Shown here: piece after piece, positions 1-5,623 of the stretch
How positions within the stretch are numbered: position 1 is the first letter of the stretch
Layout: the number at the start of each line of letters is the position of its first letter
NCBI GenBank assembly: GCA_035415815.1
Contig: DAOOGR010000063.1
Location: forward strand, 1-10,492
Direction: 5' to 3'
DNA length: 10,492 nucleotides
Origin: Rectinema sp003452735
GTDB lineage: Bacteria; Spirochaetota; Spirochaetia; Treponematales; Rectinemataceae
The notes under the pieces: model-generated
What the model saw: the letters and a program-made list of their open reading frames with translations, nothing else
What the model was told of the DNA's origin: nothing
The model's database searches: none
Translations under genes and position numbers: made by a program

Positions 1-2
1 TT

Positions 3-416
3 TATTCAGGCAAGAACTACCTCGATCTCATAGAAGTAAGGGCTTATCTCGAAGGGTTAGCTTTTAGGCTCTCAGTCGAGCGCGGAGCCGATACATCAGA
101 GATGGAAGCTTTAAATAAAACAATGGACGATATCATTGCTACAGCTCCTATCGACATGATGACCTACGCAGAAGTCCACTACAGATTCCATAGAGAATTC
201 ATAAGAATGTCGGGCAATGAATTGCTCGAAAACTTCTTCGAAAGGCTCAATCTCAAGTCTTCGCACCTTTTCCTGCAGACCATGAACCCCGAAATAGCTC
301 GAAAAACCCAGGAAGAGCACTGGCGCATTATAAATCTAGTAAAGGCGCGAGATCCAAAAGGCGAAAAGTTCGTGATTCAGCATCTCTGGAAGAAAAGAGA
401 CTATTTGGGGTATTAA
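3..416 (+). CDS. GntR/FadR-family transcriptional regulator, FCD ligand-binding domain (5' partial)
   Basis: This is the C-terminal part of a ligand-responsive transcription factor; the winged-helix DNA-binding domain lies left of the window. The frame is open from base 3 and the first visible residues (YSGKNYLDLIEVRAYLEGLA) match the start of an FCD domain, where the EVR...LE helix begins the all-helical bundle. The hallmarks that follow are a VHYRFHREF segment, SGNELL, EEHWRII and a final helix with QHLWKKRDYL. In the FCD family these histidines, with an upstream acid, usually bind a metal next to the effector, often an organic acid. An internal ATG at 102 is not the real start, because the domain continues upstream of it without a stop. 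The gene converges on the lacI-type gene, so it probably belongs to a neighbouring locus. The family call is fairly secure; its target genes are unknown. Confidence 0.85.
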   Translation, partial: YSGKNYLDLIEVRAYLEGLAFRLSVERGADTSEMEALNKTMDDIIATAPIDMMTYAEVHYRFHREFIRMSGNELLENFFERLNLKSSHLFLQTMNPEIARKTQEEHWRIINLVKARDPKGEKFVIQHLWKKRDYLGY

Positions 417-536
417 AGAGAAAAGAGGAAGCTGGTTTAACTCAAAATCATATCTACAATTACACATTTGACTTTGAAATAATAGATTGAGCTAGACTTA
501 GATTTTTTCTCAATGGATTTTGTTATAGATCTAAGA
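417..536. other. Convergent intergenic gap with an AT-rich inverted repeat
   Basis: This 120-bp gap lies between two converging genes. The only structure seen is a perfect 7-bp inverted repeat, CTTAGAT at 497-503 and ATCTAAG at 529-535, separated by 25 bases and ending just before the lacI stop codon. The stem is short and AT-rich and has no clear U-run on either strand, so it is not called a terminator. No gene is seen here. Confidence 0.4.
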
Positions 537-1565
537 TTACGGATTTTGGCTTCTAGCAAAGCAGCCGCAGGATTCTCCTATTATCAGTTGGCTTGGGATA
601 AGGATTTCCTGTGGTGGTATTTCTTCTTTTGTTTCGATAAGAGACAAGAGCATTTCAGCTGCTGCTATGCCTATTCTCTTTTCGACCTTTTCAAGTGTAG
701 TGGGACAGGGAGTAAGCGCATCGATTATGTCAGGATGCTCAAAAGAGGCAACGGCAACATCCTGAGGAATCAAAAGATCTTTCTCTCGAAGTGCTTTATA
801 TCCGCCAAGAAGGAGCTGAGTGTTGCCGTATATAATTGCAGTTGGTCTCGTATTTCCTTTGTTATCGAAGAGATCCTTGGTAGCCTCATAGCCACTGTGG
901 ATTTCCCAGTCTACGGTTCGCACGAGGCTCTCGTCGTATATTGCTCCTGCATCTTCCAGAGCATTGCAGAAACCCAAAAAGCGCTCGCGGGAAGATGATT
1001 CCTCTAGAGGACCAGTCACAAAACCTATATTCGCATGGCCATGGCTAATAATATGGGCAGTTAGTCTGCGAGAATTGCCTTCATTGTCCTGAAGCACATA
1101 ATTGCGAGGTGGCCCGCTAAGCCGGTTGTCGATCAACACAAGAGGCGTATCGGCGAGGTTTGGTATCTCGTCTATAAATTCTCCTCTGTTTCCTATCGGT
1201 GCGAGAATAATTCCATCGATATTCTTTGCAAGAAGAGAGCGAATTGATTCAATCTCGTTTTCCCTTGAGTCCGATGTAAAACAAATGAGTGTAGAATAAC
1301 CTTTCTCTCTAAAAAACGCATCGATGGCTATGCCGATCTCACTGAAGAATCCATTCGTTATATTTGGAATGATATAGCCGATTGTATTTGTTTTCTGATT
1401 CCTGAGGCTCTGGGCAGCCCAGTTGGGAGTAAATCCTCGCTTTCGGACTACTTCCATTATGATTTCTTTCGTTTCTTTTTTAATATCTGGATGGTCATGT
1501 ATAGCGCGAGAGACTGTCTTTATTGAAAATCCTGTTTCATCCGCAATATCTTTTAGTTTTGTCAT
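537..1565 (-). CDS. LacI-family transcriptional repressor
   Basis: The product (342 aa) is a sugar-responsive DNA-binding repressor of full family length. Residues 1-25 form the helix-turn-helix (KLKDIADETGFSIKTVSRAI). The hinge helix around residues 49-56 carries the NWAAQSLR pattern that inserts into the operator minor groove. The rest is a periplasmic-binding-protein-like sensor domain: NTIGYIIP starts the core, IDGIILAP and LVLIDNR follow in the N-subdomain, then GHANIGFVTGP, IPQDVAVASFE and a closing GESCGC tail. It lies divergently from the transporter operon and is the obvious candidate to bind the two identical 21-bp sites in the gap. One site sits 58 bp upstream of its own start, which suggests autoregulation. 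The ATG at 1565 places the HTH at the usual distance from the N-terminus and has GGAG about 10 bases upstream. The effector is unknown, probably the imported sugar or a metabolite of it. Confidence 0.95.
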   Translation of the reverse strand: MTKLKDIADETGFSIKTVSRAIHDHPDIKKETKEIIMEVVRKRGFTPNWAAQSLRNQKTNTIGYIIPNITNGFFSEIGIAIDAFFREKGYSTLICFTSDSRENEIESIRSLLAKNIDGIILAPIGNRGEFIDEIPNLADTPLVLIDNRLSGPPRNYVLQDNEGNSRRLTAHIISHGHANIGFVTGPLEESSSRERFLGFCNALEDAGAIYDESLVRTVDWEIHSGYEATKDLFDNKGNTRPTAIIYGNTQLLLGGYKALREKDLLIPQDVAVASFEHPDIIDALTPCPTTLEKVEKRIGIAAAEMLLSLIETKEEIPPQEILIPSQLIIGESCGCFARSQNP

Positions 1566-1622
1566 GGCTTAACGCTCCATTGTCTTGCCTGCTCTATATA
1601 CGAGATGTTTTGCAACACCTAG

Positions 1623-1643
1623 CGTTGCCGACAACGTTGGCAA
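1623..1643. promoter_or_regulatory. LacI-type operator, copy 1 (lacI-proximal)
   Basis: This 21-bp element is repeated without a single change at 1849-1869. It has a CAACGTTG core centred on CG, as expected for LacI-family half-sites, and TTGCC/GGCAA outer arms that form a second, wider imperfect symmetry. It lies immediately downstream of the minus-strand TTGACA at 1645-1650, where a bound repressor would block transcription of the lacI-type gene. The operator role is inferred from duplication, symmetry and position. Confidence 0.8.
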
Positions 1644-1644
1644 A

Positions 1645-1650
1645 TGTCAA
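1645..1650 (-). promoter_or_regulatory. Candidate -35 box for the lacI-type gene
   Basis: Read on the minus strand this is a perfect TTGACA, about 80 bp upstream of the repressor start and touching operator copy 1. No good TATAAT-like hexamer stands 16-18 bp downstream; that position falls at the far end of the operator and reads CAACGC. The promoter is therefore weak or only partly recognised, and the call is tentative. Confidence 0.4.
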
Positions 1651-1678
1651 TAGCTCTCTATATCAATAACTCTCTAAT
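1647..1678 (+). repeat. Two tandem 16-bp direct repeats
   Basis: TCAATAGCTCTCTATA (1647-1662) is followed directly by TCAATAACTCTCTAAT (1663-1678). The first 14 bases differ at one position only. The first unit overlaps the minus-strand TTGACA upstream of the repressor gene. The period equals that of the unrelated repeat block at 1724-1787. The function is unknown; it may be a protein-binding array or a local duplication. Confidence 0.7.
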
Positions 1679-1723
1679 ATGAAAAATATTTTCCCCTTAT
1701 TATTTGTTCAAGACATGCCGCTT

Positions 1724-1787
1724 GTCTTCCAGATTTTCGGTCTTCTGGATCCTCAGCCTTCTAAGTCCTAGGTCTTCCAAACCCTCA
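1724..1787 (+). repeat. Four imperfect tandem 16-bp repeats
   Basis: The four consecutive units are GTCTTCCAGATTTTCG, GTCTTCTGGATCCTCA, GCCTTCTAAGTCCTAG and GTCTTCCAAACCCTCA. Columns 1, 3, 4, 5, 6 and 14 are invariant and most other changes are transitions. The array is continuous, without spacers, and ends 26 bp before the operon -35 box. It could be an activator-binding array, a decayed minisatellite or a transcribed leader element. The function is not known. Confidence 0.7.
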
Positions 1788-1813
1788 CTCAAGTGACATT
1801 CTTAAAAAAAAGC

Positions 1814-1842
1814 TTGACAAATTCACACTTCAATAGGATGAT
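1814..1842 (+). promoter_or_regulatory. Candidate sigma70-type promoter of the transporter operon
   Basis: A perfect -35 hexamer, TTGACA (1814-1819), is followed after 17 bp by GATGAT (1837-1842), a 4-of-6 match to TATAAT. Transcription would begin near 1849, inside operator copy 2, so a bound repressor would obstruct initiation. The -35 call is good and the -10 is moderate. Confidence 0.6.
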
Positions 1843-1848
1843 TGTAAT

Positions 1849-1869
1849 CGTTGCCGACAACGTTGGCAA
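1849..1869. promoter_or_regulatory. LacI-type operator, copy 2 (operon-proximal)
   Basis: This is an exact 21-bp copy of the element at 1623-1643. It lies at the predicted transcription start, 33 bp upstream of the first operon gene, the classical place for a LacI-type operator that blocks initiation. Flanking bases differ between the two copies, so the conserved block is confined to the site itself. The distance between copies is 226 bp. Confidence 0.82.
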
Positions 1870-1891
1870 TAAGTCTTTGGTAGATCTTTAT

Positions 1892-1898
1892 GGAGGAG
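1892..1898 (+). promoter_or_regulatory. Shine-Dalgarno site deciding the binding-protein start
   Basis: GGAGGAG ends three bases before the ATG at 1902, with its GGAGG core 5 bases from it. An in-frame ATG at 1890 overlaps this site and would add MEET before the MKK of the signal peptide, so 1902 is preferred. Confidence 0.8.
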
Positions 1899-1901
1899 AC
1901 T

Positions 1902-2906
1902 ATGAAAAAAATCGGTTCAATCATGCTAATCATTTTTCTCCTTGCATCCACGGCTGGATGGGCTCAGAAGACACCAGCACAGACAAAAGACAACAAGACC
2001 CTTATCGGTGTAAGCATAATGGAGCTTACTGCTTATACATGGTTCCTTGGTGTCATAGATGGTTGCAAGCAATGGGCTTCCGAACATCCTGAGGCGAATT
2101 TTACATTTCAATTCGAAGATTCTCATTCCGATGTGCAGACAATGCTAAACAACATCGAAAATCTTCTTGCTGCAGGCGCAAAGGGAATCATATTGTTCCC
2201 AGCGGATGCTTCTTCGGCAATTCCCACCATGAAGCAAGCTGTTGCAAAAGGCATTCCTTTTGTAATCGGCGATTATAAACAACAGCCAGCCAAACCATCT
2301 GATGCTGTATGGGCAACATTCGTTGGTCATGACATGAGAGCTTTGGGTGTCGTTGCCGGAAAAATCGCGGTTGATTACCTAAAGACATTGAATAAGCCCA
2401 ACCCCGTATGTCTGTTCGTATCTCGTCCCACCTCTGGACAGGTTTCAAAAGATAGATTCGAGGGCTTCAGAGATACAGTGCTTGCCTCGTTCCCCAAAGC
2501 CAAGGTCATCGAAGAAGGCGATGTGGGTGCTGGAAATAGGGCTTCTTCTCAGGACCTGGTGGAGAATGTCCTCAAAAGAGAGCCTGTTATCGATGTGATA
2601 TCCGGGCATAACGATGCAGAAGTTGTCGGTGCATATAACGCCGCGGTCTCACAGAAAAGAACTAATATAAAATTCATCGGCATAGCTGGAGATAAAGATG
2701 TCCTTTCTTTCATTTCCAAAGGGAATCCAGCATGGATAGGTGAGGTCCTCCAGGACCCAGTAGTATTGGGATATCAAGCTACTGATGCCATGTACCGAGC
2801 ATTGAAGGGCGAAAAGCTTCCCGAAACCTATAATCTTCCTTTGCCTGAGGCAATCACTCCTGCAAATATAAAGAACTACAATTGGCAAAGTTGGTCTTGG
2901 CTATAA
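1902..2906 (+). CDS. Periplasmic sugar-binding protein of an RbsB-like ABC transporter
   Basis: The product (334 aa) should capture the sugar in the periplasm and deliver it to the permease. Residues 1-21 are a classical signal peptide: MKK, a hydrophobic core (IGSIMLIIFLLA) and a probable cleavage after GWA. No cysteine is present at the cleavage site, so this is a soluble periplasmic protein rather than a lipoprotein. The mature part has the type I binding-protein fold of the Peripla_BP_4 family: TLIGVSIMELTAYTWFLGVIDGCKQWA begins the first lobe, NIENLLAAGAKGIILFPADASSAIPTMKQAVAKGIPFVIGD is the typical beta-alpha-beta segment, and GHDMRALGVVAGKIAVDYL lies at the lobe crossover. Length is normal for the family. 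It is the first gene of the operon. A stem-loop just downstream may keep its transcript level above that of the membrane components. The sugar cannot be read from the sequence. Confidence 0.93.
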   Translation: MKKIGSIMLIIFLLASTAGWAQKTPAQTKDNKTLIGVSIMELTAYTWFLGVIDGCKQWASEHPEANFTFQFEDSHSDVQTMLNNIENLLAAGAKGIILFPADASSAIPTMKQAVAKGIPFVIGDYKQQPAKPSDAVWATFVGHDMRALGVVAGKIAVDYLKTLNKPNPVCLFVSRPTSGQVSKDRFEGFRDTVLASFPKAKVIEEGDVGAGNRASSQDLVENVLKREPVIDVISGHNDAEVVGAYNAAVSQKRTNIKFIGIAGDKDVLSFISKGNPAWIGEVLQDPVVLGYQATDAMYRALKGEKLPETYNLPLPEAITPANIKNYNWQSWSWL

Positions 2907-2943
2907 ACGACCTATTTATGCCCATGAAAAGACTATGAGGACG

Positions 2944-2982
2944 GGGTGGGCAGGGAGACAATCCTTGCCCGCCTCTTCTTTT
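2944..2982 (+). terminator. Stem-loop with T-rich tail between binding-protein and ATPase genes
   Basis: GGGCAGGG (2948-2955) pairs with CCTTGCCC (2963-2970) around a 7-base loop. The stem can extend to about 12 bp (2944-2955 with 2963-2974), counting G-U pairs. A CTTCTTTTT tract follows (2975-2983). Inside an operon, such a structure after the binding-protein gene usually acts as a leaky terminator or a 3' mRNA stabiliser, giving more binding protein than transporter. The stem is clear; its strength as a terminator is inference. Confidence 0.65.
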
Positions 2983-3044
2983 TATAAGGTCAAAAGAGGC
3001 ATTATCGAGAAAGCCACCTAGATACTAGATAAATAAGAGATAGT

Positions 3045-3049
3045 GGGAG
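3045..3049 (+). promoter_or_regulatory. Shine-Dalgarno site deciding the ATPase start
   Basis: GGGAG lies 8 bases before the ATG at 3058. In-frame alternatives are a GTG at 3043, which has only a weak AAGAGA upstream, and an ATG at 3052, which is only 2 bases from GGGAG. The site favours 3058. Confidence 0.55.
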
Positions 3050-3057
3050 ATATGGCA

Positions 3058-4608
3058 ATGACAAATCGTTTTCAATCTGACACTGATGATACCCCAAAGC
3101 TCAATAAAACAGTGCCATTGATTGAACTAAGAAACTGCACAATGGAGTTCCCAGGTGTCAGGGCATTGGATAATGTGAATTTTACTTTGATGCCCGGGGA
3201 GTGCCATGGCCTAGTCGGAGAGAATGGCGCTGGCAAGTCGACTCTTTCAAAATGCATAACTGGCGAATACCGTATGACCAAGGGCGAGCTATTTGTCGAA
3301 GGGCAAAAAATCAAGCTCTCCAGTTATTCCATAAAAGAATCTCAAAACCTTGGCATTCAAATAGTGCACCAAGAATTTCAGCTGATGAGTGAGATGACGG
3401 GCTTAGAGAATATCTTCATTGGTCATTATTCCAGAAAGGGAGGCCTAATAGACTGGAAGGCTCTCAACAATAAGGCCAAAGAACTGATGGATTTCTTGCA
3501 GTGCGATGTAAATCTCAATATTCCGGTCCATTATTTGCGCACAGCCGAAAAACAGATCATACAGCTTGCCAAAGCAGTACAATCTAAATCAAAGGTGCTC
3601 ATCCTAGACGAACTAACTTCGGTTCTTCAAGAAAAGGATATACAAAATATTTTCAGAATAATAGACATTCTTAAAAAAAGAGGAATGGGAATTATCTATA
3701 TTTCTCATCGACTGAATGAAATATTCGAGTGCTGTGATTCTTATACCGTCCTCTGCGATGGTCGCCATATAAATAGTGGAAATGTTAGCGACATTGATCA
3801 ACAGAAACTCATCAAAATGATAATCGGACGGGAGCTTACACAGGTCTATCCATCTATTAATGCTGATTTTGGAGATATTATGCTCGAAGTCAAAGGGCTA
3901 ACTGCTCCAAAAGCATTCAAGAATATCGATTTTTATGTAAGATCGGGCGAAGTAATTGGGCTAGCAGGTTTAGTTGGAGCGGGCAAGACTGAATTAATAC
4001 AAGCAATCTTTGGTGTACATCCAGTAATAAGTGGTAAAATTCTTGTTAAAGGCAAGGAAGTAAAAATAAAGAACCCCTGGCATGCTATTCAGCTGGGCTT
4101 AGGCTATGTACCAGATGATCGGAGAAGTCTTGGACTGATCCTGAAATTCGACATCAAAGAAAATACTATCCTCCCCTCAATGAATAAATTCAAGAAAATG
4201 AGATTTTTCCAAGATCACAAGGCAGAGGCTAAAGCTGCCTTTGATATAAACGAAAAACTTGGGCTAAACTATTATTCGCTTTTTCAAGAAGTTGAGACTT
4301 TATCCGGCGGAAACCAGCAAAAAATAGTCATCGCTAAATGGATGCTTCAGAATTCCCAGATATTCCTCTTGGATGAACCAACGAGAGGCATAGATGTCGG
4401 GGCAAAATTCGAAATCTATAAATTGATAAAAGATCTCACAAAACAAGGAAAAAGCGTAATCATAGTTTCTCCGGAACTCGAAGAATTGATCGGCTTGTGC
4501 AACAGAATCTATATCATCTACGAAGGTATGATTATGGATACTGTAGAAGGCGAAAGAAAAAGACAAGAGGTAATTATCCACAGTCTGTTAGGAGTAAATG
4601 GGAAATGA
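3058..4608 (+). CDS. Sugar ABC transporter ATP-binding protein, two fused nucleotide-binding domains (RbsA/MglA type)
   Basis: This 516-aa protein powers sugar import and works with the permease that follows. Domain 1 (about 20-260) has Walker A GENGAGKST at 54-62, a Q-loop VHQEF near 103, Walker B LILDE at 181-185 and a switch histidine in ISHRL (215-219). Domain 2 (about 275-510) has Walker A GLVGAGKTE near 304-312, the VPDDRRSLGL segment typical of the second domain (351-360), a canonical signature LSGGNQQ (415-421) and Walker B FLLDEPTRGID (436-446). Domain 1 is atypical: its signature reads YLRTAEKQ, where the family usually has LSV..QQ, and DEPTS has become DELTS. The H-loop position of domain 2 reads VSPELEEL without a histidine, which is usual in this family. 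The ATG at 3058 is chosen from its Shine-Dalgarno. The end overlaps the permease start as ATGA. Confidence 0.94.
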   Translation: MTNRFQSDTDDTPKLNKTVPLIELRNCTMEFPGVRALDNVNFTLMPGECHGLVGENGAGKSTLSKCITGEYRMTKGELFVEGQKIKLSSYSIKESQNLGIQIVHQEFQLMSEMTGLENIFIGHYSRKGGLIDWKALNNKAKELMDFLQCDVNLNIPVHYLRTAEKQIIQLAKAVQSKSKVLILDELTSVLQEKDIQNIFRIIDILKKRGMGIIYISHRLNEIFECCDSYTVLCDGRHINSGNVSDIDQQKLIKMIIGRELTQVYPSINADFGDIMLEVKGLTAPKAFKNIDFYVRSGEVIGLAGLVGAGKTELIQAIFGVHPVISGKILVKGKEVKIKNPWHAIQLGLGYVPDDRRSLGLILKFDIKENTILPSMNKFKKMRFFQDHKAEAKAAFDINEKLGLNYYSLFQEVETLSGGNQQKIVIAKWMLQNSQIFLLDEPTRGIDVGAKFEIYKLIKDLTKQGKSVIIVSPELEELIGLCNRIYIIYEGMIMDTVEGERKRQEVIIHSLLGVNGK

Positions 4609-5621
4609 GTACCTTTGAAGAGAAATCGAAACGCTATGGGAAAAGCTGGCGGTCATTTATTAGAGATTGGATAATGCTTTTCCTTCTCATAGCCTTGGTT
4701 GTCATATTCAGCATTACCCTTAGCACATTCAGAACATCAGACAACCTAATGAACATTCTACGGCAAACCGCGTTCACCGCAATAATAGCGATGGGAGAAT
4801 TCTTTGTCATACTGATTGGACAAATGGACATGTCGATATCTTCTACCATTGGCATGGTCTCCATATTCTTTGCAGGATTTGTGGTAAAAATGGGGATGCC
4901 AATATGGATCGCAATTATATTGGTATTGTTGATGGCTGCATTGGCTGGACTTATCAATGGAATCCTGGTCGTTTATGGCAAGATGCCATCGTTCATAGCC
5001 ACGCTTGTCACGATGAATATCATAAAAGGCATAAACTACCTGTATTCCAGAGGGCTCCCTATTTCGGGCCTTCCCGATGGTTTCAATTTTCTAGGTTCCG
5101 GGTACATAGGAATTGTGCCCTTCCCGGTTATTCTAATGTTCATCGTTGCAATTATCCTGTTCATAATAACCGCGCATACTGCGGTTGGGCGTAGCTTCTA
5201 TGCAGTAGGTGGCAACCTTGAGGCAAGTAAACTTTCGGGCATCAATGTAGTTTTCGTAAGTATCTTGGCCTTTGTTTTTTCTGGTGTGTTGAGCGGAGTC
5301 GGCGCTCTGGGCCTTACGGCCAAAACATTATCGGGCAATGTGTCTTTAGGCGAAAACCTGTTGTTCGATGTCATGACCATTGTAGTGCTTGGTGGCACAT
5401 CCTTAACTGGTGGACGTGGGCGGATCTTTGGAGTGGTTATTGGAGCTCTGTTTCTCCAAGTAATAAGCAACGCAATGGTGCTCATGGGAATAAATACCTA
5501 CTGGCAGTGGGTTGTAAAGGGCATCATCCTAATCATCGTCGTACTAATAGATTCCAACACCAAGAGAGAAGTTGTAACTACATCTCAAAAAGCAAGAATA
5601 GCTAGTGTAGAGGAGAAATGA
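4605..5621 (+). CDS. Sugar ABC transporter permease (RbsC-type, BPD_transp_2 family)
   Basis: This 338-aa inner-membrane protein forms the sugar channel, probably as a dimer docked on the ATPase. Several hydrophobic segments are visible, at about 23-42, 56-72, 82-98, 100-122, 166-190, 214-235, 252-266, 274-296 and 302-316. Family landmarks are GQMDMSISS (72-80, cf. the GxxDLSVG motif), the cytoplasmic coupling loop GRSFYAVGGNLEASKLSGI (195-213) that contacts the ATPase, and VLGGTSLTGGRGRIFGVVIGA (261-281). Both tails are charged, as expected for cytoplasmic ends. The start codon overlaps the ATPase stop (ATGA), a sign of translational coupling, with GGAG about 10 bases upstream. The reading frame extends upstream inside the ATPase gene, but that part is out of frame with real coding and is discarded. 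Length is normal for the family. Confidence 0.94.
   Translation: MSTFEEKSKRYGKSWRSFIRDWIMLFLLIALVVIFSITLSTFRTSDNLMNILRQTAFTAIIAMGEFFVILIGQMDMSISSTIGMVSIFFAGFVVKMGMPIWIAIILVLLMAALAGLINGILVVYGKMPSFIATLVTMNIIKGINYLYSRGLPISGLPDGFNFLGSGYIGIVPFPVILMFIVAIILFIITAHTAVGRSFYAVGGNLEASKLSGINVVFVSILAFVFSGVLSGVGALGLTAKTLSGNVSLGENLLFDVMTIVVLGGTSLTGGRGRIFGVVIGALFLQVISNAMVLMGINTYWQWVVKGIILIIVVLIDSNTKREVVTTSQKARIASVEEK
5611..5615 (+). promoter_or_regulatory. Shine-Dalgarno site deciding the M24 gene start
   Basis: AGGAG ends 2 bases before the ATG at 5618, which overlaps the permease stop, but 8 bases before the in-frame ATG at 5624. Spacing favours 5624. The two choices differ by only two residues (MK). Confidence 0.55.
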
Positions 5622-5623
5622 AG

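Larger units (their letters stand above)
1566..1901. promoter_or_regulatory. Divergent regulatory region between the lacI-type gene and the transporter operon
   Basis: This 336-bp stretch contains no convincing gene. From left to right it holds a short lacI leader, a 21-bp operator-like site (1623-1643), a TTGACA on the minus strand (1645-1650), two 16-bp direct repeats (1647-1678), an A/T-rich stretch (about 1679-1710), four 16-bp imperfect tandem repeats (1724-1787), a plus-strand TTGACA (1814-1819), a second identical operator (1849-1869) and the Shine-Dalgarno of the binding-protein gene. The layout fits a repressor that controls both directions from paired sites, possibly by looping. Confidence 0.75.

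Noticed and set aside
513..998. A 161-codon open frame on the plus strand, antisense to the lacI-type gene
   Set aside because: Its translation is rich in Cys, Phe and Tyr with no family pattern, while the opposite strand encodes a complete, recognisable LacI-family protein.
1724..1787. Possible CRISPR-like array
   Set aside because: The units are 16 bp, contiguous and imperfect, with no spacers and no cas genes nearby.
1890..1901. ATG at 1890 as start of the binding protein
   Set aside because: It overlaps the Shine-Dalgarno GGAGGAG that serves the ATG at 1902 and would put MEET in front of a standard MKK signal peptide.
2351..2358. CGTTGCCG inside the binding-protein gene, matching the first 8 bases of the operator
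   Set aside because: The rest of the operator is not present, and the bases encode ordinary residues of a conserved segment (VVAGK).
3043..3057. GTG at 3043 or ATG at 3052 as start of the ATPase
   Set aside because: The best ribosome site, GGGAG at 3045-3049, would lie inside or too close to these starts; it suits 3058. This remains a moderate judgement.
4497..4604. Upstream extension of the permease frame inside the ATPase gene
   Set aside because: The extension is strongly basic and lies in another frame within the conserved ATPase C-terminus. The ATG at 4605 gives a normal permease N-terminus and an ATGA overlap.
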